Assembly: GCA_051277005.1 (NCBI GenBank)
Contig: JBNMPS010000111.1
Coordinates: 1-9,682 of the forward strand
From: Dasania sp051277005
GTDB taxonomy: Bacteria; Pseudomonadota; Gammaproteobacteria; Pseudomonadales; Dasaniaceae
Length of the DNA stretch: 9,682 nt
Direction of reading: 5' to 3'
Under the pieces are notes generated by a model. That model was not told the origin of the DNA. It worked only from the letters and a program-made list of their open reading frames with translations, and did not search any database. Position numbers and translations under genes: made by a program. Below are positions 1 through 7,870 of this stretch, in pieces (position 1 is the stretch's first letter; every line of letters starts with the position of its first letter).

Positions 1-306
1 CGCCTCTTCATAAACGTCTAGGGCAATGCCCACATCCCAATCTGCTTTAGTCGTACCATCTAAGCGCTTTAGCACAGGCTTTAATTTTACCGTAAAACCT
101 ATTGCACGTAATATATTTTGAAACTGCCGCTGCTTTTCATCACCTTTATCAGTGGCATAGGCTATAGCGGCTACAACTTCACGTCCCTCGGTAATTTGGG
201 CCCAAAACTTATTATAGTCAAAACTACTTTGGTAAGCCTGACGACAGGTGTAATAGATATTTTGCACATCGACAAATATGCTAACTTTCTCAAGAGCCTT
301 ATTCAT
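1..306 (-). CDS. NYN-domain (LabA/DUF88-like) protein, 5' part only
   Basis: The gene begins with ATG at 306 and stays open to the window edge, giving 102 residues; the C-terminal part is missing. The N-terminus reads KVSIFVDVQNIYY, matching the first beta strand and acidic motif (FVDxxN, D13 and N16) of NYN domains, which belong to the PIN-like nuclease fold. A second hallmark lies at residues 87-97, KADWDVGIALD, where D89/D91 would complete the acidic metal site. A strand-helix stretch between them (VVAAIAYAT, then a charged helix KGDEKQRQFQNIL) fits the fold. Members of the family are predicted metal-dependent RNases or RNA-binding regulators; the actual substrate cannot be told here. The ribosome binding site is weak (no clear AGGAG upstream of 306). 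The gene lies 186 nt beyond the TraB/GumN stop on the same strand, so it may have its own promoter, although I could not place one with confidence. Confidence 0.85.
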   Translation of the reverse strand, partial: MNKALEKVSIFVDVQNIYYTCRQAYQSSFDYNKFWAQITEGREVVAAIAYATDKGDEKQRQFQNILRAIGFTVKLKPVLKRLDGTTKADWDVGIALDVYEEA

Positions 307-492
307 AATTAACAGCAATCACTTTTATTGAAACAACATTAGCGGCCAAACACACATTTTCCGATGACATATCACATCAACAACGACTTCCCTATCATCC
401 ATAAATAACTACCCGCTACTTCGTATGAAAATTTGAGCACCGCATAACTGACTTTATTTAGCTCAACATCAGCACCACAGAACTTCTTATAG

Positions 493-1389
493 TCACCGGG
501 ACGTCTCATTATTCTTTAAGTTTGTTAGACCATACCCTTTCTTCTCTAACTGATTAAGTAAGCCTTCTTGGCCCGCCAAGTGCAATGCCCCCACTAAGAT
601 CAGCTCAATCTCGGCCGTGGTAAGCATCTTCTCTATTTGAGGCATCCAGTTAGCATTTCGTTTGACCAGAATATTATTGTACATATTGGGGAATGCTTTC
701 CGCATAGGTTCAATGCCAATCCGCGACAGCTCACCTAAATCACCCTTAATCCAAGCTCGTTTCATTTCACCCATCAACACGGGCAGGGCTTTGATATCCT
801 CCAAAGCATAGGCCATTAATTCGTTTTCTCTGCCCTCTCCTAAGGCGCTAATAAAAGCCAATTGCTGACCAGGCCCTTCTAACTGTCCAAGTGATTTGTT
901 ATCACGTTGTGCTTTAGTATGAAAAAATGCATCGACCCCTGCCTCACCTAGACCTAATCGCTTTAGCTCCAACATGGTTAACGTTAGCATCAGCATGCTT
1001 GGTTTAAAATCAGCAAACATATCCATGGTTAAACCTCTCTCTTTTACTAGAGCGGAGAGGTCAGCGTAACGCCTCGTATTTAATACCGATTTTAAGCTTC
1101 TACCATCGGTATAAACCATCGCTTGCAACATGGCCTGCTGAAATTCTAAGGATTGAATTTTCGCCATATCAGATTCAAACACCAACACTGAAGATGCTTT
1201 ATAGGCCTCATCAAAAGCCACAGGCAGAGGATAATCTGATTGAGCCAACACGTGTACCGTACCCGCTAAATATAGTTGATGACTACCTTTAGCTATTTTC
1301 CATACTGGCGAGCCACCCCATACATTGATGCTAATGAATACTAGCAAAACATAACACATATATTGATTTTTCATTCTGTGTTTATCCAT
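493..1389 (-). CDS. TraB/GumN family exported protein
   Basis: A 298-residue protein of the TraB/PrgY/GumN family, whose relatives include Tiki-type metalloproteases and erythromycin-esterase-like folds. With the chosen start, residues 1-9 are a basic n-region (MDKHRMKNQ), followed by a hydrophobic core (YMCYVLLVFISINVW) and a GGS break near 26, which is a Sec signal peptide; the mature part should be periplasmic. Two GxxH motifs mark the family: GTVH at 43-46 near the N-terminus and GALH at 267-270 near the C-terminus. An acidic ESD follows the first, at 72-74. The length matches the usual 290-300 residues. The function of bacterial members is mostly unproven; metal-dependent peptidase activity is an inference from the Tiki relatives. 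The start is uncertain: ATG 1389 has GAG 7 nt upstream and gives a normal signal peptide; ATG 1422 has a better GAGG 5 nt upstream but would overlap the preceding gene by 29 nt and add a long n-region; ATG 1374 lacks a site. It lies 4 nt after the hydrolase stop, so the two are probably co-translated. Confidence 0.88.
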   Translation of the reverse strand: MDKHRMKNQYMCYVLLVFISINVWGGSPVWKIAKGSHQLYLAGTVHVLAQSDYPLPVAFDEAYKASSVLVFESDMAKIQSLEFQQAMLQAMVYTDGRSLKSVLNTRRYADLSALVKERGLTMDMFADFKPSMLMLTLTMLELKRLGLGEAGVDAFFHTKAQRDNKSLGQLEGPGQQLAFISALGEGRENELMAYALEDIKALPVLMGEMKRAWIKGDLGELSRIGIEPMRKAFPNMYNNILVKRNANWMPQIEKMLTTAEIELILVGALHLAGQEGLLNQLEKKGYGLTNLKNNETSR

Positions 1390-1393
1390 CCAT

Positions 1394-2449
1394 TTACTCG
1401 ACAACCATCTGCCACAACACATCAAAACCTCGGCTACTTTTTATAGAGTCCGTATAAAATTCGGCATGCTGCTTAGCGCTGGCTTCGGGCGACAGACGAA
1501 TGCCCCACAAGGGTTTAACCTCATTGGGTAATGCAGAATATCGCATATCCACCACTTGATAGGGGTTGTTGGGATCTTTAGAAATAAAACCCGAAGAAAA
1601 CCATCTAAATCGCTCAATATCTTGAGCCTGTTGCGATGATTTATCTAACCAAGGTAAGTCTCTATCGATATCTAATTTGTTAACATGACTACCCGGCCAA
1701 AACTTTGATTCAAAAAACCCCAGCTTAATCGCATCAACATAAAAGTGCAGATCCGTTTCATAGACTATTTTCCAAACCAATAAATTACCAAAGCTAGGCT
1801 TCACTTCTAAGCGAATCATTTGTTGATGGCGCTCAGCCACCAATGCATTACCGGCCTTTAATGCTCGGTGATGTTGAACAACTCCAAAGCTAACGTAGAC
1901 ACACAGCCAAACGATTGCCCAATACACATAACGCTGTTTTTTGGATTTTGCCGCAATAACCACTAGTAATAATAGCGGAATGGTGAAAAGAGGGTCAATA
2001 ATAGAAATAATATTCCAAGACACACGCTCATCACTAAACGGCCAGAACAGCTGCGTACCATAAGAGGTGCAACTATCTAGTAAGCCATGAGTGGCGTAAC
2101 CCAGCACAGCAAAAAGATAGACACTTTTAAAGGAAAGTTGCCACCAGCGCCCTAACACGCAATAAAAAATGGCGGCACAGATCAAACCACCTAGAGGAAT
2201 AAAAAATAAGGAATGGGTAAACTGCCGGTGATACTCCAATGACAACAAAGAGTCCGTATCAGATTGGATTAAAATATCTAAATCAGGCGCCATACCAGCC
2301 AAGGCACCGAGCAAAGCAGCTTTTGCTAAAGTAACTTGCTGGCCGGCTGTAGATTCAACCGTAGATCTAGAGCGTATTGATCGGTTCGTAAACCTAACAA
2401 CAGCTTGGGTAGCTATGGCCCCCAGAACACCTTGCGAGACAGGATCCAT
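1394..2449 (-). CDS. YdjM-like membrane-bound metal-dependent hydrolase
   Basis: A 351-residue inner-membrane protein of the YdjM/DUF457 family of predicted metal-dependent hydrolases. The N-terminus MDPVSQGVLGA is typical of the family and decides the start at ATG 2449. Likely metal ligands and neighbours are visible: GMAPDLD (D56, D58), YHRQFTHS (H74, H79), THGLLDSCTSYGT (H121, D125), the PFSDERVSW segment, and IIDPLF with D152. Hydrophobic stretches at about 42-54, 83-100, 110-126, 150-167 and 174-192 are consistent with four or five membrane passes. The last 160 residues look soluble. In E. coli YdjM is LexA-controlled, but I see no SOS box here. The substrate of the family is unknown. 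An in-frame GTG at 2515, only 7 nt after the dehydrogenase stop, has AAAGG 4 nt upstream and would add 22 residues with no family likeness; ATG 2449 itself has no Shine-Dalgarno, so the true start deserves caution. Its position suggests transcription together with the dehydrogenase. Confidence 0.88.
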   Translation of the reverse strand: MDPVSQGVLGAIATQAVVRFTNRSIRSRSTVESTAGQQVTLAKAALLGALAGMAPDLDILIQSDTDSLLSLEYHRQFTHSLFFIPLGGLICAAIFYCVLGRWWQLSFKSVYLFAVLGYATHGLLDSCTSYGTQLFWPFSDERVSWNIISIIDPLFTIPLLLLVVIAAKSKKQRYVYWAIVWLCVYVSFGVVQHHRALKAGNALVAERHQQMIRLEVKPSFGNLLVWKIVYETDLHFYVDAIKLGFFESKFWPGSHVNKLDIDRDLPWLDKSSQQAQDIERFRWFSSGFISKDPNNPYQVVDMRYSALPNEVKPLWGIRLSPEASAKQHAEFYTDSIKSSRGFDVLWQMVVE

Positions 2450-2491
2450 AAATTTTATATCGATTTTTTTTAACGTATTGCACCTTAATTT

Positions 2492-2507
2492 TCGCCATCC
2501 TTGGCGA
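2492..2507 (-). other. Short hairpin between dehydrogenase and hydrolase genes
   Basis: On the minus strand a 6-bp stem TCGCCA/TGGCGA with loop AGGA lies between the dehydrogenase stop and the hydrolase ATG at 2449. It is followed by A-rich sequence, not by a U run, so it is not an intrinsic terminator. It might affect translation of the hydrolase or mRNA processing. A stem this short can arise by chance. Confidence 0.3.
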
Positions 2508-2522
2508 GCAGTCACTCGACCT

Positions 2523-5500
2523 TTAAGACACTTCTTTTTCGACCCGGTGACGACTAACCTGAGCGAGATCCAATAACTCTCTCAACGCCACAGAGAACAT
2601 GGCAAAATCAGTACCGGTAACGCCTTTGAGCTCGGTGATCATATGCATCCAACGATCAACTAACACCTGATGCTGCTCTTCCCATTGATCAATAGCATCA
2701 TCAATACTTTGCTCTGGCTTAGCGCAAGACAGAATAGAAACCACAATGGTTCGCACCTGCGATTCCAAATCATCCATAAAGGCTTCTCTCGCCAAAGCCT
2801 GCCAATAATTTCCAACATCAACTTCTGAAATTTCACCCGCAAACCAATAAAACCCTAAACGGTCACCCAAAATAAAATAGGTTTCAGCCACCCGGGCGAT
2901 ATCCTGGTTACTTTGATTAGCCGCCTCGACCATATTCAAACCGGATTGAATAGTCGGAGAAGCCGCTCGACTGGCCATTGCATCTGATAAACCTTGCGAC
3001 TTTAGGGTGTCATACTCTTGCTGCCATTTTTCTTTTTGCTCACCCTTCAACAAAGTAGGCATGATCTCAATGATTTTATGTAGAGGCTTCTCAAATGCCT
3101 TAATTTCTTCCAGAGGATTCAAGCTACCTCTACGGTTACGCAAAAACCATCTTGCAGCTCGACGCACCCGAGTGGCAATTTTTGCCATGAGCTCCATCTG
3201 TAACTCTGCACTCACGGTGTAGTCTAAGCTTTCAACTTCACTCCACCAGTTTTCAAGGTGATATATATCTCTGGCCGTAATATACGCTTTTGCAACATGC
3301 CCCGGCTTACAGCCAGTCGATGCCATCAAGCGCTGACAAAATGTGATACCCATGATATTGACCATATCATTGGCCACCTGTGTTGCCACGATCTCTTTAC
3401 GCAAACGATGAGCATAAATCTGATCTTTATATTTTTTTCGAATCGCATCGGGAAAAGCATTCTCAACACTTTGAACAACATATGGATCATCCATTACGTC
3501 GGAAGCGCTTAAAGCCTCTTTTAACACCACTTTAGCGTAAGAAATTAACACCGACAGCTCTGGGCGGGAGAGTACTTTGTTTTGGTGGTAGCGCTCTGTA
3601 ATCGCCTCATCACTGGGCAAAAACTCTAATTCTCGATTTAATAGTCCCTCTTCTTCCAGCTCGACGATAAAACGGCGGTATTCGCCAATGCGATGCATAC
3701 CTTGATGCTCAGCCAAACTAATCGCTTGAGTTTGTCGATAATTATTAGCCAACACCATATCTGAAACATTGTCGGTCATTTTAACTAACAAGTTATTACG
3801 CTGCTTCTCTGTCATGTCACCGTTCGCCATGACTTCGTTAAGCAATATTTTGATATTGACCTCATGATCCGAACAATCAACGCCGGCAGAGTTATCGATA
3901 AAGTCGGTATTACATGCGCCGCCATTTAAACAATACTCAATACGCCCCAACTGCGTTAAACCTAAGTTACCACCCTCTCCAAATACTTTGCAGCGGAGAT
4001 CTTGGCCATTAACCCGTAAATTATCACTCGCCTTATCACCTACATCAGCATGAGTCTCTTGCGAAGATTTAACATAGGTCCCTATACCTCCATTCCAAAT
4101 TAAATCTACAGGGGCTTTTAACATACGATTAATTAAGTCGGTAGGATTTAGCTGACTCTCTTCGATAGCAAAAATAGCCTTCATTTCTTTGCTGATTTTT
4201 ATCGACTTAGCTGAGCGAAGAAACACCCCTCCACCTTTTGATATCAATTTTTTATCGTAATCTTTCCAAGTGGTTCGGGGGGTTTCAAACAAACGTTTGC
4301 GCTCAACAAAACTTTTTTCAGCATCCGGACTAGGGTCAACAAAAATATGTATATGATTAAACGCTGACACCAACTTAATATGCTCAGACATCAACATACC
4401 ATTACCAAATACATCGCCCGCCATATCACCTATACCAATAACGGTGAAATCCTCTTCCTGTACGTTAACCCCTTTTTCTTTGAAATGACGCTGCACCGAT
4501 ACCCACGCGCCGCGAGCCGTTATACCCATGCCTTTATGGTCATAACCTTGACTGCCGCCAGACGCAAAAGCATCACCCATCCAAAAGTTATAATCATCCG
4601 AAATACCATTAGCAATATCAGAAAATGTTGCCGTGCCTTTATCTGCCGCTACAACTAGATAAGGGTCATCTTCATCCATCCGCACAACCTGCTCCGGAGG
4701 AACAACACCTCCCTCGGCCAAGTTATCAGTAACATCCAACAAGCCCCGTATAAACATTTTGTAACACGCTATACCCTCTTCCATAAAGGCTTCGCGACCA
4801 GTAGTTTTTGATAAGTGCTTGGCAACAAAGCCACCCTTAGCCCCACTAGGTACGATAACGGCGTTTTTAACTTGCTGCGCTTTTACCAGACCCAAAACCT
4901 CAGTACGGTAATCTTGCAATCGATCCGACCAACGCAAACCACCTCTGGCGACTTTACCTCCGCGTAAGTGCACGCCCTCAATACGCGGCGAATACACAAA
5001 AATCTCAAACAACGGTCTAGGCTCAGGGATATTTGAAATATTTTGCGGGCTTAACTTAATTGAAATATATTCCTTGGGCTCACCATTCTCACCATTCTGA
5101 TAAAAATTGGTGCGCAAGGTGCCATCAATCATATCTAGGTAACGGCGAAATATTCTATCTTCGTCTAGGTTCTCAACTTCATCTAAAGCGGATATTATTT
5201 TTTCTCTTAAGCGACTAATTCTGACATTATCTTTTTCTGAAAAACGATTAACTCGGGGATCGAACTTAGATTTGAATAGCGCAATTAAATTACGAGTAAT
5301 GTCTAGGTGATTTGCTAATGTATTAGCGATATATGTTCGAGGAAAATTAAACATGGTTTGCTTCATATACGTTGCATAGCTACGTAACAAAGCCACTTCA
5401 CGCCAATTGATGCGCGCACCTAAAACCAAGCGATTAAAAGCATCACTATCTGACAAGCCATACCAAACAGCAGCAAACGCTTCTTGAAATATAGTTTTAG

Positions 5501-7418
5501 CCTTTTGCACATCGATTGTGACAGGCAAACCAAACACCAAAAAGAAATCATGCATCCACACCAACGATCCATTTTTACGTTTGATTTTGTAAGGATGCTC
5601 ACCAACAACTCTCAAACCCAAATGCTCCAATATGGGAACCACATCTGACAATTCAATAACCTTGTTAGCGCTAAACACTTTAAATCGAAGCTCACTCTCA
5701 TCAGAACCCATAGGCTGATAAAAGCTCATGGCTAAATCGCCATCATTTTTTAAGGTACTAATGACATCAATATCATTAACCGCTAATCGAGCTTCATACT
5801 CTTCTTTATAGCCACTTCTAAAAGCCGATTTATATTCGCCAAATATTTTCGTGCCTTTTTCTTCGCCGTGAGCGTCTGACAACGACTCTAGTAAATGATC
5901 ATTCCATGTTCTGGTAATATCAACGATTTTTTCTTCTAAATCAGTAACATCATAGTTATGCTCTTCTTCTGGATTCACCTTAAAGACGAGATGGACTCTG
6001 GCTAAAATAGATTCCGAAAAATAAGTTGTGAATTCCGCTTCCTGCGCATTAACCTCTTTACCAATAATTTTTTGTATTTGCTCACGGATCTCAGTACTAA
6101 ACACATCCCGGGGGACATAAACAATAGCGCTAACAAACTTACCAAAACTATCTTTGCGCATAAACAAACGGACCATATGGCGCTCATTAATAAACGCCGC
6201 ACCTAGCGCAGTTTCATACAGCTCTTCCATACCGCTTTGAAACAACTCATCTCTCGGGAAGGCTTCCAAGGTTTGGCGAAGCAATTTACCCTCATAGCTA
6301 TTTGCATCCATGCCCGAGCGAGCAACGACTTTTTCATACTTCTTTCTTATCAGAGGAATTTTTGTTGGGCTTAAGGTGTAAACCGGCGAGGTATATAGCC
6401 CTAAATAGCGACTTTCACCACAGACCTTACCTTCTTTATTATAGCGCTTAACCACGACATAATCGGAATACGATGGCCTATGAACTCTTGAACGAACCGC
6501 CGACTTTGAAAAAGCAATAACTTGAGATGAAAGGTGGTGTCGGGTCATGCCTTCATTAAAGTCATCAACCGCAACAATTTTTTTCTTTTTCTCTTCACAC
6601 TGAAATAACCCTAAACGTTTGCTGGTTATTTCTTTTAAATTTGTGACACCGTCTTTTTCAGAAAACTCATATTCCGAATAACCAAGAAAGGTAAAGTGGC
6701 AATCGGCTATCCAGCGAATAAACTCTTGGCTTTCTTCGCAATCGTGCTTAACCACTTCGGCTGACGACTTTATTAACGTCAAGTTCTCAACTGTTTCGGC
6801 CGTTTTATCAAGTATTAGCTGATAATCGTCAACCGCTAACGCGACCTCGCAAACAACTGACTCCAAGGCCTGAATAAGCCCACTCCTTTCCTCAGCTGAC
6901 GTATGCAAATTAATTTCAAAATACATCAGCGCTTCTTTGCTTACATTGTAATTTTTAACGCTTTTCTTTTTTGATCCCTTCCCCAAAACTTCAACCAACT
7001 TACCTTTATCATCCCTGGCAATCGTCATTACCGAGCTATTGATCGTATGAATCGCAATGTTGCGCCGGTTAATTTCCATACGAACAGAATCAACCAAAAA
7101 GGGCATGTCACGCATTAAGCTCATTACCACGGTATGCCCGCAAAGCCAGCCATCTTCTTCTAAGCTTGGGTTGTACACGCTGATTTTTGGATGCCTACCA
7201 TCAAGCTGCTGGATATAATTCCACCAAGCATAAATATTGCCAAACAAATCACTCCATTGACACCCCTCTAGCTCACTGATAGGGCGCACTGCGAAATATT
7301 GCTCCGCAAAATGCTGAACAGCGCCAGCCTCTTTTACTTTCAGCTTTTCACCGGTTAACTCTTTCAAACGCTCAAAAAATACGGGTCTGTCCATATGGGT
7401 GACGTAAGTTGTATCCAC
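2523..7418 (-). CDS. gdhB: NAD-dependent glutamate dehydrogenase, large 180-kDa class
   Basis: This 1631-residue protein matches the very large NAD-dependent glutamate dehydrogenases (L-GDH180, Bac_GDH family; about 1600-1650 residues), such as GdhB of Pseudomonas aeruginosa. It deaminates L-glutamate to 2-oxoglutarate and ammonium while reducing NAD+, in the cytoplasm, and is mainly catabolic. The N-terminal half should hold the ACT-like regulatory modules (DMPFLVDSVR at 104-113 is a signature of the first). The catalytic core has GGLRWSDR at 826-833, VKNAVIVPSGAKGGF at 850-864 with K851 and K861 as probable substrate and catalytic lysines, and AADKGTATFSDIAN with the probable catalytic D926. 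The NAD-binding fold carries GIGDMAGDVFG at 995-1005. It is followed by GEGGNLGLTQ and NTDFIDNSAGVDCSDHE, both highly conserved in the family. The remaining C-terminal 400 residues are helical. No frameshift or missing key residue is seen. The start is GTG at 7418, with GAGAG 9 nt upstream; ATG 7394 is an alternative without a ribosome site. Related enzymes are regulated allosterically by amino acids, which cannot be read here. Confidence 0.97.
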   Translation of the reverse strand: MDTTYVTHMDRPVFFERLKELTGEKLKVKEAGAVQHFAEQYFAVRPISELEGCQWSDLFGNIYAWWNYIQQLDGRHPKISVYNPSLEEDGWLCGHTVVMSLMRDMPFLVDSVRMEINRRNIAIHTINSSVMTIARDDKGKLVEVLGKGSKKKSVKNYNVSKEALMYFEINLHTSAEERSGLIQALESVVCEVALAVDDYQLILDKTAETVENLTLIKSSAEVVKHDCEESQEFIRWIADCHFTFLGYSEYEFSEKDGVTNLKEITSKRLGLFQCEEKKKKIVAVDDFNEGMTRHHLSSQVIAFSKSAVRSRVHRPSYSDYVVVKRYNKEGKVCGESRYLGLYTSPVYTLSPTKIPLIRKKYEKVVARSGMDANSYEGKLLRQTLEAFPRDELFQSGMEELYETALGAAFINERHMVRLFMRKDSFGKFVSAIVYVPRDVFSTEIREQIQKIIGKEVNAQEAEFTTYFSESILARVHLVFKVNPEEEHNYDVTDLEEKIVDITRTWNDHLLESLSDAHGEEKGTKIFGEYKSAFRSGYKEEYEARLAVNDIDVISTLKNDGDLAMSFYQPMGSDESELRFKVFSANKVIELSDVVPILEHLGLRVVGEHPYKIKRKNGSLVWMHDFFLVFGLPVTIDVQKAKTIFQEAFAAVWYGLSDSDAFNRLVLGARINWREVALLRSYATYMKQTMFNFPRTYIANTLANHLDITRNLIALFKSKFDPRVNRFSEKDNVRISRLREKIISALDEVENLDEDRIFRRYLDMIDGTLRTNFYQNGENGEPKEYISIKLSPQNISNIPEPRPLFEIFVYSPRIEGVHLRGGKVARGGLRWSDRLQDYRTEVLGLVKAQQVKNAVIVPSGAKGGFVAKHLSKTTGREAFMEEGIACYKMFIRGLLDVTDNLAEGGVVPPEQVVRMDEDDPYLVVAADKGTATFSDIANGISDDYNFWMGDAFASGGSQGYDHKGMGITARGAWVSVQRHFKEKGVNVQEEDFTVIGIGDMAGDVFGNGMLMSEHIKLVSAFNHIHIFVDPSPDAEKSFVERKRLFETPRTTWKDYDKKLISKGGGVFLRSAKSIKISKEMKAIFAIEESQLNPTDLINRMLKAPVDLIWNGGIGTYVKSSQETHADVGDKASDNLRVNGQDLRCKVFGEGGNLGLTQLGRIEYCLNGGACNTDFIDNSAGVDCSDHEVNIKILLNEVMANGDMTEKQRNNLLVKMTDNVSDMVLANNYRQTQAISLAEHQGMHRIGEYRRFIVELEEEGLLNRELEFLPSDEAITERYHQNKVLSRPELSVLISYAKVVLKEALSASDVMDDPYVVQSVENAFPDAIRKKYKDQIYAHRLRKEIVATQVANDMVNIMGITFCQRLMASTGCKPGHVAKAYITARDIYHLENWWSEVESLDYTVSAELQMELMAKIATRVRRAARWFLRNRRGSLNPLEEIKAFEKPLHKIIEIMPTLLKGEQKEKWQQEYDTLKSQGLSDAMASRAASPTIQSGLNMVEAANQSNQDIARVAETYFILGDRLGFYWFAGEISEVDVGNYWQALAREAFMDDLESQVRTIVVSILSCAKPEQSIDDAIDQWEEQHQVLVDRWMHMITELKGVTGTDFAMFSVALRELLDLAQVSRHRVEKEVS

Positions 7419-7492
7419 AATAATTAGCTCTCAAACAATTCAACAATAAGGGGGCTTAGCTCAACTACCAATAACCAATGAAACACAGCCAT

Positions 7493-7520
7493 TTTATAGG
7501 CTTTAATCATAGACTATTAA
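7493..7520 (-). promoter_or_regulatory. Candidate promoter of the glutamate dehydrogenase operon
   Basis: On the minus strand a -10-like TATAAA (7498-7493) is preceded, after a 16-nt spacer, by a -35-like TTAATA (7520-7515; 4 of 6 matches to TTGACA). This would start transcription near 7485 and leave a leader of about 67 nt. The -35 part overlaps an imperfect palindrome TAATG-CA-CATTA (7518-7529), which might be an operator. The region is AT-rich, so chance matches are likely. Confidence 0.4.
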
Positions 7521-7529
7521 TGCACATTA
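7518..7529. promoter_or_regulatory. Small palindrome at the dehydrogenase promoter, possible operator
   Basis: TAATG and CATTA form 5-bp arms around a 2-nt centre and overlap the proposed -35 element of the leftward promoter. The placement is what a repressor or competing regulator site would show, but the arms are short and no known regulator consensus is matched convincingly; it fits neither the E. coli ARG box nor a CRP/FNR site. Confidence 0.25.
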
Positions 7530-7661
7530 CAGGCTATTTTTTTAGCTATTTTCGTTATATATAATCATTTATTGTAGTGCACTTTTAGCATGCTGGAATA
7601 AAGTAGCCAACAACTCAGCAATAACACCTAATTTAAAGCTCTTGCGCTCAATAGCTACCGT

Positions 7662-7682
7662 AGTGATTATCGTTAAATCACT
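7662..7682. promoter_or_regulatory. 21-bp dyad AGTGATT-N7-AATCACT, possible operator
   Basis: Perfect 7-bp arms AGTGATT (7662-7668) and AATCACT (7676-7682) flank a 7-nt spacer. The site lies 24 bp upstream of the proposed -35 element of the rightward promoter, a usual place for an activator. The GTGA...TCAC halves recall CRP, but their spacing (11 nt between GTGA and TCAC instead of 6) rules out a standard CRP box. The bound protein is unknown. Confidence 0.4.
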
Positions 7683-7706
7683 GCTCAGCCCCATGACTTA
7701 AATCCA

Positions 7707-7734
7707 TTGCATAGCCATAATATACTGCTACTAT
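7707..7734 (+). promoter_or_regulatory. Extended -10 promoter of the heme lipoprotein gene, with overlapping inverted repeat
   Basis: TTGCAT (7707-7712) as -35, a 16-nt spacer and TACTAT (7729-7734) as -10, the latter preceded by TGC as an extended -10, make a good sigma-70-type promoter. Transcription would begin near 7741. The same stretch carries a perfect inverted repeat TGCATAG (7708-7714) / CTATGCA (7731-7737), so both promoter elements sit in the arms of a dyad, as expected if a dimeric repressor covered the promoter. Confidence 0.5.
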
Positions 7735-7754
7735 GCAGCCACCTCTTAGGTAAT

Positions 7755-7814
7755 GAGCAATCAGGGATTGGTTAGCGCATGACAAAGACTTATCAGTCGC
7801 CGCCCTTATTGCTC
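7755..7814 (+). other. Structured 5' leader of the heme lipoprotein mRNA
   Basis: GAGCAAT-C-AGGG (7755-7766) can pair with CCCT-T-ATTGCTC (7803-7814): 7 bp, one mismatch, then 4 bp. The enclosed 36 nt contain a second small hairpin, GACT-TATC-AGTC (7787-7798). All of it lies between the proposed transcription start and the ribosome site, about 45 nt upstream of AGGAG. It does not resemble any riboswitch class I can recall, and there is no U run, so it is not an attenuator of the simple kind. Confidence 0.35.
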
Positions 7815-7860
7815 TAGCAACAACCTCAACAATAAATGCAGTCATAGCAACAAATAACTA

Positions 7861-7865
7861 AGGAG
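7861..7865 (+). promoter_or_regulatory. Strong ribosome binding site AGGAG
   Basis: AGGAG stands 5 nt before ATG 7871 and fixes the start of the heme lipoprotein. It is the best Shine-Dalgarno in the window; the genes on the other strand have weak or ambiguous ones. Confidence 0.85.
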
Positions 7866-7870
7866 TAGTT

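Larger units (their letters stand above)
7419..7870. other. Divergent intergenic region, 452 nt
   Basis: The region separates the leftward dehydrogenase from the rightward heme lipoprotein and contains no ORF I would call a gene. It holds control sequence for both directions: a leftward promoter candidate near 7493-7520, AT-rich DNA at 7535-7575 (including a TATATATAAT stretch), two 8-bp palindromes AGTGCACT (7576-7583) and AGCATGCT (7587-7594) with centres 11 bp apart, a dyad at 7662-7682, a rightward promoter at 7707-7734 and a foldable leader from about 7741. A 9-nt direct repeat TAGCAACAA occurs at 7815-7823 and 7845-7853 in the A/C-rich, apparently unstructured stretch before the ribosome site. 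Confidence 0.7.

Noticed and set aside
325..402. 25-codon ORF on the minus strand between the TraB/GumN and NYN genes (MDDREV start)
   Set aside because: It has no ribosome binding site and no recognisable feature, and ORFs of this size are common by chance.
4380..4658. Plus-strand open frame inside the glutamate dehydrogenase
   Set aside because: It overlaps the NAD-binding region of the dehydrogenase on the other strand and shows no ribosome site or domain.
7662..7682. CRP-binding site
   Set aside because: GTGA and TCAC are separated by 11 nt; a CRP box needs 6.
7753..7817. Two tiny overlapping ORFs in the leader of the heme lipoprotein (9 and 12 codons, joined by ATGA)
   Set aside because: AGG lies only 2 nt before the first ATG and the second has no clear site, and neither carries a run of one amino acid as in attenuator peptides.
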